Source: Haemophilus parainfluenzae
GTDB lineage: Bacteria > Pseudomonadota > Gammaproteobacteria > Enterobacterales > Pasteurellaceae
DNA: 64,000 bases
Reading direction: 5' to 3'
Assembly: GCF_014931275.1 (NCBI RefSeq)
Contig: NZ_CP063110.1
Location: forward strand, 519,001-583,000
The translations under genes and the position numbers were made by a program. The notes beneath the pieces are model-generated. The model searched no databases and was not told the DNA's origin. It was given only the letters and a program-made list of their open reading frames with translations. Positions within the stretch are counted from its first letter, which is position 1; each line of letters opens with the position of its first letter. Shown piece after piece: positions 1 through 14,009 of the stretch.

Positions 1-1
1 T

Positions 2-1552
2 GACTCAGGTCTTGACCATCTCCTTTGTCGTAATGAACAAGGTGCTGCAATAGCCGCGATTGGTTATGCGCGCTCTACAGGCAAAGTCGGCGTTTGTGTG
101 GCAACCTCTGGTCCGGGTGCAACCAATTTAATTACCGGTTTAGGCGATGCCTTTGCTGATTCTGTGCCAATCGTGGCATTTACTGGTCAAGTGGCTGCCC
201 CTCTTATCGGTACCGATGCTTTCCAAGAAGCCGATGTTTTAGGTTTATCTCTTGCTTGCACCAAACACAGCTACATTGTGCAATCCATTGAAGAACTCCC
301 CGAAATTATTGCCTCTGCTTTCCAAATTGCACAAACTGGCAGACCTGGCCCTGTGTTAATTGATGTGCCTCGTAACATCCAAGTTGGCGATGTACCAGAA
401 CATATCAAACCCATTGTAAAACCTGTCGTAAAACCGACCGTACTTTCAGAATTAAAATTAGCGGAAGCAAAAGCGTTATTGTCTCAAGCGAAAAAACCCG
501 TGCTTTATGTTGGTGGTGGCGTAGGTATGGCAAACGCAACACAAGCGGTCAGAAAATTCCTACAAATTACCAAAATGCCGTCTGTTTCGACATTAAAAGG
601 TTTAGGCTCAATTGACCCGACAGATCCCGTTTATATGGGCATGATTGGTATGCACGGCACAAGACCAGCAAACATTGCCGTGCACGAATGTGATTTATTG
701 TTAGTGTGCGGTGCACGTTTTGACGACCGCGTGACAGGTAAATTAGACAGTTTTGCGCCACAAGCTAAAGTCATTCATTGTGATATTGATGCGGCAGAAA
801 TCAACAAACTCCGTGTGGCAAATGTTGCCCTTCAAGGTGATTTAATTCAAGCTTTAGAGGCTTTAAGTATCCCGCTTGCGATTGATGATTGGCGTGCGCA
901 TATTCAAGCGCTGAAAGCCAAACTCGACTTCACTTATATCGACAATGCAGGCAACCGACCTATTGACCCTTGGTCATTGCTCAACACACTTTCACAGCGT
1001 AAACCTCAAAATGCCGTGATTTGTACTGATGTGGGCCAACACCAAATGTGGTCTGCGCAACATATGCGCCATTTCGCACCAGAAAACTATATTACCTCTG
1101 CGGGCTTCGGCACCATGGGATTTGGTTTACCTGCAGCGGTAGGTGCGAAAAAAGCACGTCCTCATGATGAAGTGATTTTGGTAACAGGCGATGGTTCATT
1201 GATGATGAATATCCAAGAATTAGGTTCAATCAAACGCGGTAAATTGCCAGTAAAAATTTTGCTGTTAGATAACCAACGTCTTGGTATGGTGCGTCAATGG
1301 CAAGACCTTTTCTGGAATAAACGCCGTTCAGAAACCATTCTAGAAGATAACCCTGATTTCGTGATGTTAGCGAAAGCCTTTGATATTCCAGCTGAACGCA
1401 TTGAGCGCGCTGATGATGTAGATGCGGCACTTAATCGTTTATTAAATAGTGAAACTGCCTATTTATTGCAAGTATGCATTCCACCTGAAGAATGTGTATG
1501 GCCATTAGTGCCGCCGGGTGCATGCAACACGGATATGCTGGAGGAAATTTAA
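2..1552 (+). CDS. ilvG: Acetolactate synthase II large subunit, 5'-truncated by the window edge
   Basis: Thiamine-diphosphate enzyme that condenses two pyruvates to acetolactate, or pyruvate with 2-oxobutyrate to acetohydroxybutyrate, the first common step of valine, leucine and isoleucine synthesis. The reading frame is already open at base 2, so the N-terminus lies outside the window; an internal ATG at 98 is not the start. Visible hallmarks are the RNEQGAA segment with the catalytic glutamate, the SGPGATNL block and, near the C-terminus, the GDGS...LLDNQ ThDP-binding motif. The catalytic gene is intact, unlike the frameshifted ilvG of E. coli K-12. The stop lies 1 bp before the ilvM ATG, so the two subunits are translated as a pair. 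That the next gene encodes an IlvM-type small subunit supports ilvG rather than ilvI or ilvB. Confidence 0.93.
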   Translation, partial: DSGLDHLLCRNEQGAAIAAIGYARSTGKVGVCVATSGPGATNLITGLGDAFADSVPIVAFTGQVAAPLIGTDAFQEADVLGLSLACTKHSYIVQSIEELPEIIASAFQIAQTGRPGPVLIDVPRNIQVGDVPEHIKPIVKPVVKPTVLSELKLAEAKALLSQAKKPVLYVGGGVGMANATQAVRKFLQITKMPSVSTLKGLGSIDPTDPVYMGMIGMHGTRPANIAVHECDLLLVCGARFDDRVTGKLDSFAPQAKVIHCDIDAAEINKLRVANVALQGDLIQALEALSIPLAIDDWRAHIQALKAKLDFTYIDNAGNRPIDPWSLLNTLSQRKPQNAVICTDVGQHQMWSAQHMRHFAPENYITSAGFGTMGFGLPAAVGAKKARPHDEVILVTGDGSLMMNIQELGSIKRGKLPVKILLLDNQRLGMVRQWQDLFWNKRRSETILEDNPDFVMLAKAFDIPAERIERADDVDAALNRLLNSETAYLLQVCIPPEECVWPLVPPGACNTDMLEEI

Positions 1553-1553
1553 G

Positions 1554-1784
1554 ATGAACCAATATACTTTTGACTTGATCGCTCAACACCGCCCCGAAGT
1601 ACTGGAACGCATTTTGCGTGTGATCCGCCACCGCGGCTTCACCGTGACAAAAATGGAAATGGCACTGATTGACGACAAAGTGCGGTTAAAATTCACTGTA
1701 AAATCCGACCGCACTTTGGTGTTGTTGGTGAGTCAGTTGGAGAAGTTGCCTGATATCTTCAATATAGATAGAGTATTAAACTAA
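1554..1784 (+). CDS. ilvM: Acetolactate synthase II small (regulatory) subunit
   Basis: A 76-residue ACT-domain partner of IlvG that stabilises and activates the large subunit. I start at ATG 1554, which follows GGAGG (1540-1544) at good spacing and gives MNQYTFDLIAQ, the usual IlvM N-terminus; an upstream in-frame ATG at 1518 would lie inside ilvG. The protein shows the beta-alpha-beta pattern expected of an ACT domain (RILRVIRHRGFTVTKMEMAL). An uptake-signal copy (ACCGCACTTT) lies inside the gene near 1710. The stop codon overlaps the next ATG (TAATG at 1782-1786), so the following unknown gene is probably translationally coupled. Confidence 0.93.
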   Translation: MNQYTFDLIAQHRPEVLERILRVIRHRGFTVTKMEMALIDDKVRLKFTVKSDRTLVLLVSQLEKLPDIFNIDRVLN

Positions 1785-2587
1785 TGGATAAATATTTACG
1801 ATGTATTACCCAAGCGTTAGGGCTTATGATAATACTTGGCGGCTTTTTTAATAATGAGCCTATTTATTTGTTTATAGGGACATTGGTTGTAGTAGTGTTT
1901 GAAATATTATCTATTTATTATAAAGAAAACAGATTTATGTGGGCGACCTTATACGGTTCCGCAGTTGCAGTATTTTTTATTTCTTATTTTGCTCTTACAT
2001 CTAGTTCAGATAACCTAATACAAGAAGTATTAGGTTATGAACCAGAGTTATTTCCAAAAACCCAAAAAGCCCTAACTATACTACTTATCTATGAATACGT
2101 TTTATATTTTTTAGGGATTATCTTTTCAATTCAGGCTCTATTCTGTGGCCTTGACCTATTACCAGTATTATATGATAGATATAAATTAGGAATAAAAGAG
2201 AGCTGTGAAGAAATGACCATTAAGCTAATGAACGTCTTTTATCCATTTATTTCTTTGTTTGCTCTTTATAGCTTATACATAAGTCTATTTCCTACACAAA
2301 TTATAAAAAATGAAAGTTTCTCGTATCTATCTTATCAGGAGCCAGAGACTAAAATTTCCTTGCTTAAAACAAAGGTTTATTTAATTTCAAAATATTTTGA
2401 TTTATTAACATTTGATAAAAATAATGGGAGATGTCAAAACCTTACCCAATCAAAAGAAATAGATAGACTTTCGGGCAAATCATTTATCTATATTAGCAAA
2501 AAAAAAAAAAATAATGATGAAATTAGTATTGATAAAAACAAATTAGATATACCTGAAGGATTTAAAGAAAAATTTGATTTTTTTTAA
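1784..2587 (+). CDS. Unknown multi-pass membrane protein inserted in the ilv operon, probably truncated at its C-terminus
   Basis: A 267-residue protein I do not recognise. It has about five hydrophobic segments (roughly residues 8-45, 52-72, 95-125 and 148-172) followed by a soluble, lysine-rich C-terminal part. Its ATG overlaps the ilvM stop, so it is expected to be co-translated with the operon. It is clearly more AT-rich than its neighbours and carries a run of 14 A (2498-2511) encoding KKKK, a likely slippage site. The in-frame sequence after the TAA stop (2585-2587) stays open for 31 more codons (2588-2680), ending NSI, with TAA at 2681-2683 just before the ilvD ribosome site. This suggests that a nonsense mutation shortened a protein of about 299 residues. 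In E. coli this slot holds ilvE. Function unknown. Confidence 0.7.
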   Translation: MDKYLRCITQALGLMIILGGFFNNEPIYLFIGTLVVVVFEILSIYYKENRFMWATLYGSAVAVFFISYFALTSSSDNLIQEVLGYEPELFPKTQKALTILLIYEYVLYFLGIIFSIQALFCGLDLLPVLYDRYKLGIKESCEEMTIKLMNVFYPFISLFALYSLYISLFPTQIIKNESFSYLSYQEPETKISLLKTKVYLISKYFDLLTFDKNNGRCQNLTQSKEIDRLSGKSFIYISKKKKNNDEISIDKNKLDIPEGFKEKFDFF

Positions 2588-2701
2588 AATTTTGGAAAGA
2601 TCGACAATAACCATCCATTTAGGATTAGAACTTATGAAATATATAAGCCTGACTGGGAAAGATATAAATGTAATTCTATTTAAAACTTGGAGAGATTATT
2701 T

Positions 2702-4540
2702 ATGCCAAAACTACGTTCAGCGACTAGTACTCAGGGTCGTAATATGGCAGGTGCACGTGCCTTATGGCGTGCAACAGGGATGAAAGAAAATGACTTTGGT
2801 AAACCGATTATTGCGGTGGTGAACTCGTTCACTCAATTTGTACCAGGGCATGTTCATTTAAAAGATATGGGACAATTGGTTGCAGCTGAAATTGAAAAAG
2901 CCGGCGGTGTGGCAAAAGAATTCAATACTATCGCAGTAGATGACGGTATCGCGATGGGCCACGGCGGGATGCTTTATTCCTTACCAAGCCGTGATTTAAT
3001 CGCTGATAGCGTGGAATATATGGTTAATGCTCACTGTGCTGATGCGATGGTGTGTATTTCCAACTGTGACAAAATCACCCCAGGAATGTTGATGGCAGCC
3101 ATGCGTTTGAACATTCCAACTATCTTCGTTTCAGGCGGCCCAATGGAAGCGGGTAAAACAAAATTATCTGATCAGCTTATTCGCTTAGACTTAGTCGATG
3201 CGATGATTGAAGCGGCAGATCCGAATGTAAGTGATGAGCGTATTGATGCGATTGAGCGCAGTGCTTGCCCAACTTGTGGTTCTTGCTCAGGGATGTTTAC
3301 CGCTAACTCAATGAACTGCTTAACGGAAGCGTTAGGTTTATCTTTACCGGGCAATGGCTCGATGTTAGCGACCCATGCTGACCGCAAAGAATTATTCTTA
3401 AAAGCTGGTCGTCAAATTGTTGAACTTTGCAAACGCTATTATGAACAAGATGATGAAAGCGTATTACCTCGTTCAATTGGCACCTTTGAGGCCTTTGAAA
3501 ATGCCATGAGTTTAGATATTGCAATGGGTGGTTCAAGTAATACCGTTTTACACTTATTAGCGGCTGCTCAAGAAGCTGGCGTTGATTTCAAAATGGCGGA
3601 TATTGACCGCTTATCACGCGTTGTGCCTTGCTTAAGCAAAATCGCACCAAACACCAATAAATACCATATGGAAGATGTGCACCGTGCAGGTGGCATTATG
3701 GGCTTATTGGGTGAATTAGATCGCGCAGGATTAATCCACCGTAACACCAAAACTGTGTTAGGAACAACACTAGAAGAACAATTAAATCAATACGATATCA
3801 TTCGTAACAAAGACGAAGAATTACACAAATTCTTCCGCGCAGGTCCTGCAGGTATTCGTACCACGCAAGCCTTCTCACAAGATTGCCGTTGGGATAGCGT
3901 AGATGATGACCGTGTAAGCGGTTGTATCCGTAACAAAGAAAATGCAATTTCTCAAGAAGGTGGCTTAGCCGTATTATTCGGTAACATCGCTAAAGACGGT
4001 TGTATCGTAAAAACGGCGGGTGTGGATGAATCGATCTGGAAATTTACTGGCCGCGCAATCGTATTTGAAAGCCAAGAAGATGCTGTATCTGGTATTTTAG
4101 GTGGTAAAGTCAAAGAAGGTCACGTTGTGATTATCCGTTACGAAGGTCCAAAAGGCGGCCCGGGTATGCAAGAAATGTTGTATCCAACCAGCTACTTAAA
4201 ATCTATGGGCTTAGGTAAAAAATGTGCTTTATTGACAGATGGTCGTTTCTCTGGTGGTACCTCTGGATTATCTATTGGTCATGCCTCGCCTGAAGCGGCT
4301 TCTGGCGGTGCCATCGGTTTAGTACATGATGACGATATTATCGAAATCGACATTCCAAATCGCTCGATTAACCTTAAAATCAGCGATGAAGAATTAGCAA
4401 AACGCCGTACCGAGCAAGATGCTAAAGGCTGGCAACCTGCTCACCGTGAACGTGAAGTATCCTTTGCATTAAAAGTATTTGGTCACTTCGCTACTTCTGC
4501 GGATAAAGGGGCTGTGCGTGATAAGAGTCTATTAAAATAA
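2702..4540 (+). CDS. ilvD: Dihydroxy-acid dehydratase
   Basis: Iron-sulfur dehydratase that converts 2,3-dihydroxy-isovalerate and 2,3-dihydroxy-3-methylvalerate to the 2-oxo acids of valine and isoleucine synthesis. The 612-residue length matches the family (616 in E. coli). Start ATG 2702 follows GGAGAG (2689-2694) and gives [14 protein letters not shown]; the upstream in-frame candidate at 2687 is not at family position. The cluster-ligand motifs SNCDKITPG and [11 protein letters not shown] are intact, as is the LSLPGNG block. It continues the ilvGM-x-DA operon and is followed by ilvA after a hairpin-bearing gap. Confidence 0.97.
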   Translation: MPKLRSATSTQGRNMAGARALWRATGMKENDFGKPIIAVVNSFTQFVPGHVHLKDMGQLVAAEIEKAGGVAKEFNTIAVDDGIAMGHGGMLYSLPSRDLIADSVEYMVNAHCADAMVCISNCDKITPGMLMAAMRLNIPTIFVSGGPMEAGKTKLSDQLIRLDLVDAMIEAADPNVSDERIDAIERSACPTCGSCSGMFTANSMNCLTEALGLSLPGNGSMLATHADRKELFLKAGRQIVELCKRYYEQDDESVLPRSIGTFEAFENAMSLDIAMGGSSNTVLHLLAAAQEAGVDFKMADIDRLSRVVPCLSKIAPNTNKYHMEDVHRAGGIMGLLGELDRAGLIHRNTKTVLGTTLEEQLNQYDIIRNKDEELHKFFRAGPAGIRTTQAFSQDCRWDSVDDDRVSGCIRNKENAISQEGGLAVLFGNIAKDGCIVKTAGVDESIWKFTGRAIVFESQEDAVSGILGGKVKEGHVVIIRYEGPKGGPGMQEMLYPTSYLKSMGLGKKCALLTDGRFSGGTSGLSIGHASPEAASGGAIGLVHDDDIIEIDIPNRSINLKISDEELAKRRTEQDAKGWQPAHREREVSFALKVFGHFATSADKGAVRDKSLLK

Positions 4541-4551
4541 TCTCTAATCGC

Positions 4552-4577
4552 TCCTCCTCTCATAAAAGAGAGGAGGA
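4552..4577 (+). other. Strong hairpin between ilvD and ilvA
   Basis: Perfect 10-bp inverted repeat TCCTCCTCTC / GAGAGGAGGA with a 6-base loop, 50 bp before ilvA. It is not followed by a T-run, so it is not a typical terminator. It could be an RNA processing or stability element setting the ilvD:ilvA ratio. Its 3' arm contains an SD-like GAGGAGG with no start codon nearby. Confidence 0.5.
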
Positions 4578-4627
4578 TAAAAATAAAGAAAAAATTAACC
4601 GCACTTCATCATAACAAATTAAGTATC

Positions 4628-6169
4628 ATGAAAAATTTACTTACCAATCCTCAACCCTCTCAATCGGATTATGTTAACGCGATTGTTAAACTTGGCTCTA
4701 GAGTATATGAAGCCGCTACTGTAACCCCGCTACAAAAAATGGGGAAATTATCTGACCGTCTGCATAATAATATTTGGATTAAACGTGAAGACCGCCAGCC
4801 AGTAAATAGCTTTAAGCTGCGTGGTGCTTATGCAATGATTTCTAGCCTTTCTGATGAACAAAAACAGGCTGGTGTTATTGCTGCTTCTGCGGGCAATCAT
4901 GCGCAAGGCGTAGCATTATCAGCGAAACAACTCGGGCTAAAAGCATTGATCATTATGCCACAAAACACACCAAGCATTAAAGTGGATGCTGTCCGTGGAT
5001 TTGGTGGCGAAGTGTTGCTACACGGAGCTAATTTTGATGAAGCCAAAGCCAAAGCTATTGAGCTTTCAAAATCTAAACATATGACATTTATTCCGCCGTT
5101 TGATCATCCATTGGTGATCGCGGGTCAAGGCACGTTGGCAATGGAAATGCTGCAACAAGTGGCTGATTTGGATTATGTCTTTGTGCAAGTTGGTGGTGGT
5201 GGCCTTGCGGCTGGCGTAGCCATTTTACTCAAACAATTTATGCCGGAAATTAAAGTGATCGGTGTCGAGTCCAAAGATTCAGCCTGTTTGAATGCCGCTT
5301 TAGAAAAAGGTGAACCTACAGATTTAGCTCACGTTGCTCTATTTGCTGACGGTGTAGCAGTAAAACGCATTGGTGATGAGACATTCCGTTTATGCCAGAA
5401 ATATTTAGATGGAATGGTGTTGGTGGATAGCGATGAAGTTTGTGCCGCAATGAAAGATTTATTCGAAAATGTGCGTGCGGTATCAGAACCATCTGGTGCA
5501 TTAGGTTTAGCCGGTCTGAAAAAATACGTCAAACAGCACAATATTCAAGGCAAAAACATGGCAGCGATTTTATCTGGTGCTAACCTAAACTTCCATACAT
5601 TACGTTATGTTTCAGAGCGTTGCGAAATTGGTGAAAACCGTGAAGCTTTATTGGCTGTAACTATGCCTGAACAACCTGGCAGTTTCTTAAAATTTGCCCA
5701 TGTCATCGGTAATCGTGCAGTAACAGAATTTAGTTATCGTTATGCAGATAACCAAAAAGCTTGCATTTTTGTTGGTGTGCGAACGACTAATGAAGCAGAA
5801 AAAGCAGACATTATTGCTGATTTAACGAAAAACGGTTTTGATGTTGAAGATATGTCTGATGACGACATTGCTAAAACACACATTCGTTACTTGATGGGCG
5901 GACGCGTTTCAAACCGTAATGAGCGACTTTATAGCTTTGAATTCCCAGAACAAAAAGGGGCTCTACTGAAATTCTTAGAAATATTAGGTAAACGTTGGAA
6001 TATTTCATTGTTCCACTATCGTGCGCATGGTGCCGATTACGGTAATATCCTTGCAGCATTCCAATTAGAAGAAAAAGATAACGCAGAATTTGAGCAAGCT
6101 TTAACACAACTCGGCTATGTTTATGAAGATGTAAGTGAAAGTAAAGCTTATCGATATTTCTTAAGATAG
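4628..6169 (+). CDS. ilvA: Biosynthetic threonine deaminase (threonine ammonia-lyase)
   Basis: PLP enzyme converting threonine to 2-oxobutyrate and ammonia, the committed step to isoleucine, normally feedback-inhibited by isoleucine. The 513-residue length matches biosynthetic IlvA (514 in E. coli), not the shorter catabolic enzyme. The PLP lysine is in NSFKLRG (about K63), the phosphate-binding loop is GGGGLAAG, and the C-terminal third (from about residue 335) holds two ACT-like regulatory domains beginning REALLAVTMPEQPGSFLKF and RLYSFEFPEQKGALLKFLE. It is the last gene of the ilv operon and ends just before a bidirectional terminator shared with the atp operon. No good SD is visible before the start. 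Confidence 0.97.
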   Translation: MKNLLTNPQPSQSDYVNAIVKLGSRVYEAATVTPLQKMGKLSDRLHNNIWIKREDRQPVNSFKLRGAYAMISSLSDEQKQAGVIAASAGNHAQGVALSAKQLGLKALIIMPQNTPSIKVDAVRGFGGEVLLHGANFDEAKAKAIELSKSKHMTFIPPFDHPLVIAGQGTLAMEMLQQVADLDYVFVQVGGGGLAAGVAILLKQFMPEIKVIGVESKDSACLNAALEKGEPTDLAHVALFADGVAVKRIGDETFRLCQKYLDGMVLVDSDEVCAAMKDLFENVRAVSEPSGALGLAGLKKYVKQHNIQGKNMAAILSGANLNFHTLRYVSERCEIGENREALLAVTMPEQPGSFLKFAHVIGNRAVTEFSYRYADNQKACIFVGVRTTNEAEKADIIADLTKNGFDVEDMSDDDIAKTHIRYLMGGRVSNRNERLYSFEFPEQKGALLKFLEILGKRWNISLFHYRAHGADYGNILAAFQLEEKDNAEFEQALTQLGYVYEDVSESKAYRYFLR

Positions 6170-6183
6170 AAATAGATAGAAAT

Positions 6184-6215
6184 AAAAAGAGCGGTCAAAA
6201 TGACCGCTCTTTTTT
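6184..6215. terminator. Bidirectional terminator between ilvA and atpC
   Basis: Inverted repeat AAGAGCGGTCA-AAA-TGACCGCTCTT flanked by A-run and T-run, able to terminate both converging operons. The arms are one base from the uptake signal core (AAGAGCGGT instead of AAGTGCGGT). Confidence 0.9.
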
Positions 6216-6227
6216 ATTATCATAAAC

Positions 6228-6656
6228 TTATCGTTTTGATTTAACGAGTTTTTCAGTAAGCTCATAAGCACGAAGTTTCGCTAACTCTCTAGAAAGTTTC
6301 GCTACAAGAAGCTCATAATCCACATCAGAAATGTGAGCCACAATATTTTCTTCAGCTTTGCGTTTTGCTTCAAGAATACGATCTGCATCTAACTCGCTAC
6401 CGCGAATTGCAACATCGGCAAGCACAGTCACTACTTTAGGTTGAACTTCTAAGAAGCCGCCTGAAACATAGATAACTTCTTCTTTGCCATCTTCAAGGGT
6501 GAATTTAACAATCCCCGGCTTAATAGCCGTCATTAAAGGGGTGTGGTTTGGTAAAATACCAAGTTCACCTTCCACACCTGTTGCTTGGATTTGTTTCACA
6601 GCACCTTCAAAGATTTTTCGCTCTGCGCTGACTATTATTAGGTTAAATGTCGCCAT
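6228..6656 (-). CDS. atpC: ATP synthase F1 epsilon subunit
   Basis: The 142-residue rotor-stalk subunit that couples F1 to the c-ring and can inhibit ATP hydrolysis. It has the N-terminal beta-sandwich ([37 protein letters not shown]) and the C-terminal helical hairpin, rich in charged residues. Last gene of the atp operon, 30 bp after atpD, with SD GGAGAA before the ATG. Confidence 0.97.
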   Translation of the reverse strand: MATFNLIIVSAERKIFEGAVKQIQATGVEGELGILPNHTPLMTAIKPGIVKFTLEDGKEEVIYVSGGFLEVQPKVVTVLADVAIRGSELDADRILEAKRKAEENIVAHISDVDYELLVAKLSRELAKLRAYELTEKLVKSKR

Positions 6657-6686
6657 TTTTGTTCTCCTTCAAATGACTTGAAGCGA

Positions 6687-8946
<2,260 letters not shown>

Positions 8947-8964
8947 CTTATTTCTCCGTTACTT

Positions 8965-10506
8965 TTACCACGCGCTGTTGGCTTTAAAGTTATCCAAAAT
9001 CGCTTTCAATGATGCTTTAACTTCATCATTGTAGTTACCGGTTTTGGTCAATTCAGCCATAAACTCGCTGTGGTTACGGCGAGCATAATCTAAAAGTGCG
9101 GCTTCAAAATTTGCAATTTTTTGCAATTCCACATCTTCTAAATAGCCAAACTCAACCGCGAAAAGCAACACAGATTGGTCTGCTACGCTAAGCGGTACAT
9201 ATTGTTTTTGTTTCAATAATTCAGTGACTTTTTCACCGTGAGAAAGTTGTTTACGGGTTGCATCATCAAGGTCAGATGCGAACTGAGCAAATGCCGCTAA
9301 TTCACGATATTGAGCCAATGCAGTACGGATACCACCAGCTAATTTTTTCACTACTTTAGTTTGTGCAGAACCACCCACACGAGATACCGAAATACCAGGG
9401 TTTACCGCAGGACGAATACCAGCATTAAATAAGTTAGATTCTAAGAAAATCTGACCATCGGTAATCGAAATTACGTTGGTTGGAACGAATGCAGAAACGT
9501 CACCCGCTTGAGTTTCAATAATAGGAAGAGCGGTTAAAGAACCTGTTTTTCCTTTTACTGCGCCTTGAGTAAATTTCTCTACGTATTCTTCATTTACACG
9601 TGCTGCACGTTCAAGTAAACGTGAGTGTAAGTAGAATACGTCACCTGGATATGCTTCACGACCTGGTGGACGACGTAATAATAATGAAATTTGACGATAA
9701 GCAACGGCTTGTTTTGATAAGTCATCATAAACAATTAACGCATCTTCACCGCGATCACGGAAATATTCACCCATTGCACAACCTGAGTAAGGTGCAAGGT
9801 ATTGTAATGCCGCTGATTCAGACGCTGACGCTGCAACAACGATAGTATTTTCAAGCGCACCATGTTCTTCTAATTTACGTACTACGTTTGCGATAGTCGA
9901 AGCTTTTTGGCCGATCGCAACATAGATACATTTAATACCTGAATCACGTTGGTTGATGATTGCGTCGATTGCTAATGCTGTTTTACCTGTTTGACGGTCA
10001 CCGATGATTAACTCACGTTGACCACGACCGATTGGCACCATTGAGTCAACCGCTTTATAACCAGTTTGTACTGGTTGATCAACAGATTTACGATCGATAA
10101 CACCTGGCGCAATAACTTCAACAGGAGAGAAACCATCGTTTTCAATTTCGCCTTTGCCATCGATTGGTTGACCAAGTGTGTTTACCACACGCCCTAATAA
10201 ACCACGACCAACTGGTACTTCAAGAATACGGCCAGTACATTGTACTTCCATACCTTCCGCTAAGTCTGCGTAAGGACCCATTACTACCGCACCAACAGAA
10301 TCACGTTCAAGGTTAAGTGCCATTGCGTAACGGTTGCCTGGTAAGGCGATCATTTCGCCTTGCATCACATCGCTTAAACCGTGAACACGAATAATCCCAT
10401 CACTTACAGAAACAATTGTCCCTGTATTACGGGCTTCGCTCACCACGTCGAATTGAGCGATGCGTTTTTTAATCAATTCACTAATTTCAGTTGAATTTAG
10501 TTGCAT
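8965..10506 (-). CDS. atpA: ATP synthase F1 alpha subunit
   Basis: The 513-residue non-catalytic nucleotide-binding subunit, the same length as the E. coli protein. Walker A GDRQTGKT is at residues 169-176. The family signature [17 protein letters not shown] and the C-terminal helical domain are intact. Start [12 protein letters not shown] is preceded by a GAGGAA SD. Fourth from last gene of the operon. Confidence 0.98.
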   Translation of the reverse strand: MQLNSTEISELIKKRIAQFDVVSEARNTGTIVSVSDGIIRVHGLSDVMQGEMIALPGNRYAMALNLERDSVGAVVMGPYADLAEGMEVQCTGRILEVPVGRGLLGRVVNTLGQPIDGKGEIENDGFSPVEVIAPGVIDRKSVDQPVQTGYKAVDSMVPIGRGQRELIIGDRQTGKTALAIDAIINQRDSGIKCIYVAIGQKASTIANVVRKLEEHGALENTIVVAASASESAALQYLAPYSGCAMGEYFRDRGEDALIVYDDLSKQAVAYRQISLLLRRPPGREAYPGDVFYLHSRLLERAARVNEEYVEKFTQGAVKGKTGSLTALPIIETQAGDVSAFVPTNVISITDGQIFLESNLFNAGIRPAVNPGISVSRVGGSAQTKVVKKLAGGIRTALAQYRELAAFAQFASDLDDATRKQLSHGEKVTELLKQKQYVPLSVADQSVLLFAVEFGYLEDVELQKIANFEAALLDYARRNHSEFMAELTKTGNYNDEVKASLKAILDNFKANSAW

Positions 10507-10518
10507 CTTGTATTCCTC

Positions 10519-11052
10519 TTATAATTGCAACTCATTTGCGAGACGAGCAAGTTGCCCACGGCTACTTCCGTCAATCACAAAGTCTTCAGTACGAATAACC
10601 ACACCGGCAATCAGTGAGCTATCTACGTTGCAATTTAATTTTACTTTGCGAGCTAATCTCTTTTCCATTGCAGCTGCAATTTTTTCGATTTGTGTTGCAT
10701 TCAATGGTTGTGCGGAAGTTACTTCAACTTCTGCAATAGCTTGGTGTTCTTCTACATAATGTTTAAATTCTTCAAACACGGTAGGAATCGCACTCAAACG
10801 CTTATTTTCAGCCATTAACCGAATAAGATTTTGCCCATATTGATCCAATTGTTCGCCACAAATAGAAATTACTGTATTAGCTAATTTCTGTGCAGAAAGA
10901 GAACTACTTAAGTAAGCTTTTACCGTTTCATCTTCAGCTACGGCAGCAGCAAAACCTAACATTTCAGTCCATTTTTCGACCGCACTTTGTTCAATGGCAA
11001 AGTCGAATGCAGCTTTTGCATAAGGGCGAGCTATTGTAGTTAATTCTGACAT
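10519..11052 (-). CDS. atpH: ATP synthase F1 delta subunit
   Basis: The 177-residue peripheral-stalk subunit joining alpha/beta to the b dimer. N-terminal helical bundle begins [19 protein letters not shown]; the C-terminal [21 protein letters not shown] signature is typical of OSCP/delta. It lies 12 bp from each neighbour in the operon. An uptake signal (ACCGCACTT) is embedded near 10979. Confidence 0.96.
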   Translation of the reverse strand: MSELTTIARPYAKAAFDFAIEQSAVEKWTEMLGFAAAVAEDETVKAYLSSSLSAQKLANTVISICGEQLDQYGQNLIRLMAENKRLSAIPTVFEEFKHYVEEHQAIAEVEVTSAQPLNATQIEKIAAAMEKRLARKVKLNCNVDSSLIAGVVIRTEDFVIDGSSRGQLARLANELQL

Positions 11053-11064
11053 AAGCTAAGCCTC

Positions 11065-11535
11065 TTATAACTCTGCAACTAATTTATCAATAATGTCATT
11101 GTTTGCCGCTTCATCAATAGAACGACCCACAATTTTCTCAGCACCAGCCACTGCTAATGAAGCCACTTTAACACGTAATTCTTCTTGAACACGTTTACGT
11201 TCTGCTTCTACTTCAGCATAACCTTGAGCAATAATTTTTGCTTTCAGTTCTTCGGCTTCTGCCTTCACTTCGTCTAACACTTCATTGCGACGTTTATTAG
11301 CAGCATCTAAAATATCTTGAGCTTGTACTTTTGCAGATAAAAGTTCTTGTTCCACAAGATTTTTAGTATCTGCTTGCTCTTTTTTCGCTGCTTCAGCTGA
11401 CGCTAACGCGTTCGCAATTTGGCTTTGACGTGTTTCAATCGCATTAATAATTGGTGGCCAAACAAACTTCATGCAGAACCACACGAAAAGTGCGAACGCA
11501 ATAAGTTGACCAATCAATGTTGCATTTAAATTCAC
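11065..11535 (-). CDS. atpF: ATP synthase Fo b subunit
   Basis: The 156-residue stator subunit: one N-terminal membrane helix ([20 protein letters not shown]) followed by a long amphipathic coiled coil rich in Ala, Lys and Glu. Same length as E. coli AtpF. Downstream of atpE, upstream of atpH; SD GGAGG precedes the ATG. Confidence 0.97.
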   Translation of the reverse strand: MNLNATLIGQLIAFALFVWFCMKFVWPPIINAIETRQSQIANALASAEAAKKEQADTKNLVEQELLSAKVQAQDILDAANKRRNEVLDEVKAEAEELKAKIIAQGYAEVEAERKRVQEELRVKVASLAVAGAEKIVGRSIDEAANNDIIDKLVAEL

Positions 11536-11584
11536 AACGTCCTCCTTACTATGCTTGTTTTACGTTGATAAGCAAATAAGGTGA

Positions 11585-11857
<273 letters not shown>

Positions 11858-11893
11858 TTAAGTTTAGCCCTAGAGCCGGTTAATAAAAAATGA

Positions 11894-13088
<1,195 letters not shown>

Positions 13089-13121
13089 TATCTTATTTTT
13101 TTAAAATACAAAAACTACCTA

Positions 13122-13149
13122 ATTATACCCGTGCTACAAAGAGTTTCAA
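13122..13149 (-). promoter_or_regulatory. Sigma70 promoter of the atp operon
   Basis: On the minus strand: -35 TTGAAA (13144-13149), 16-bp spacer, -10 TATAAT (13122-13127, perfect consensus). The predicted transcript start near 13115 is 26 bp before the atpI ATG. A second source of atp transcripts may be read-through from rsmG. Confidence 0.75.
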
Positions 13150-13228
13150 CTTTTAAACCACTAAAAAATGTTAAACAAATCACACTTTTAAAAAATAATT
13201 AACAAAATAGTCATAAAAAAAGTGTGTT

Positions 13229-13840
13229 TTATCGTAAAACGATTAAATGTCGCTCACCTATAAGCTCTGGTACATGCAAAGTTATCACGTCTTTTACTTC
13301 GAATTTTTTATCTAATTCTTGAACTTCATCTTCGTGATAAATGCCTTTTAAAGCATAAAAATATCCATCTTGTTTTGGCAAATGATGACACCAATCTGTC
13401 ATATCTTTTAACGAAGCAAATGCACGACTTAATACACCGTCGAATTTTTGTTCAGGTTGGTATTCCTCAACGCGACTAAGAACAGGTTCTACATTTGTTA
13501 GTCCTAACTCACGTACTGCATTTCGAATGAAGCTAATGCGCTTGCCTAAGCTATCTAACAAGACAAATTGCTTAGTGGGGTTAATAATGGCCAAAGGCAG
13601 TCCTGGCAAGCCTGGACCTGTTCCCACATCAATAAAACGATCCCCTTGTAAATAAGGACTAACAACAATACTATCTAAGATATGTTTTACTAACATCTCT
13701 TGCGGATCACGCACAGAAGTTAAATTATAAGCCTTGTTCCATTTATGGAGTAATTGTACCAACTGAATCAGCTGATCTTTTTGTAGATCGGTTAATTGAA
13801 TTTCTGCTTGAGCCAGTAAATTTTCGAGTTTTGCTTTCAT
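13229..13840 (-). CDS. rsmG: 16S rRNA (guanine-N7) methyltransferase G
   Basis: A 203-residue SAM-dependent enzyme that methylates G527 of 16S rRNA (GidB). The SAM-binding loop [10 protein letters not shown] is at residues 71-80, preceded by the typical [15 protein letters not shown] segment. Gene order mnmG-rsmG-atpI is the conserved origin-proximal arrangement. It begins about 170 bp downstream of mnmG, beyond the mnmG terminator, so it may need its own promoter. Confidence 0.96.
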   Translation of the reverse strand: MKAKLENLLAQAEIQLTDLQKDQLIQLVQLLHKWNKAYNLTSVRDPQEMLVKHILDSIVVSPYLQGDRFIDVGTGPGLPGLPLAIINPTKQFVLLDSLGKRISFIRNAVRELGLTNVEPVLSRVEEYQPEQKFDGVLSRAFASLKDMTDWCHHLPKQDGYFYALKGIYHEDEVQELDKKFEVKDVITLHVPELIGERHLIVLR

Positions 13841-13959
13841 TTTTCTATCTATCTTGTCTGTTTGTCGTCATTCTACTTGAAAGTGCGGTTAAAATCCTTA
13901 GTGTTTTATTTCAGCAAAAATTTAGCCTACTAATTACATCTTTTTAATTTGTAATATAA

Positions 13960-13989
13960 AAAAGTGCGATGAAAATTCACCGCACTTTT
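13960..13989 (-). terminator. Terminator of mnmG
   Basis: Inverted repeat AAAAGTGCGATGA / TCACCGCACTTTT (one A-C mismatch) with a 4-base loop, followed on the minus strand by a T-rich stretch. One arm is a perfect uptake signal. Confidence 0.8.
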
Positions 13990-14009
13990 GCTTTCAATAC
14001 CTGAGAAGT

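Noticed and set aside
2574..2783. ORF of 69 codons bridging the unknown ilv-operon gene and ilvD
   Set aside because: Out of frame with both genes, overlaps the ilvD start, and the in-frame extension of the upstream gene explains the stretch better.
13170..13228. Terminator downstream of rsmG
   Set aside because: CACACTTTT / AAAAGTGTG repeats exist but are separated by a long loop; too weak to call.
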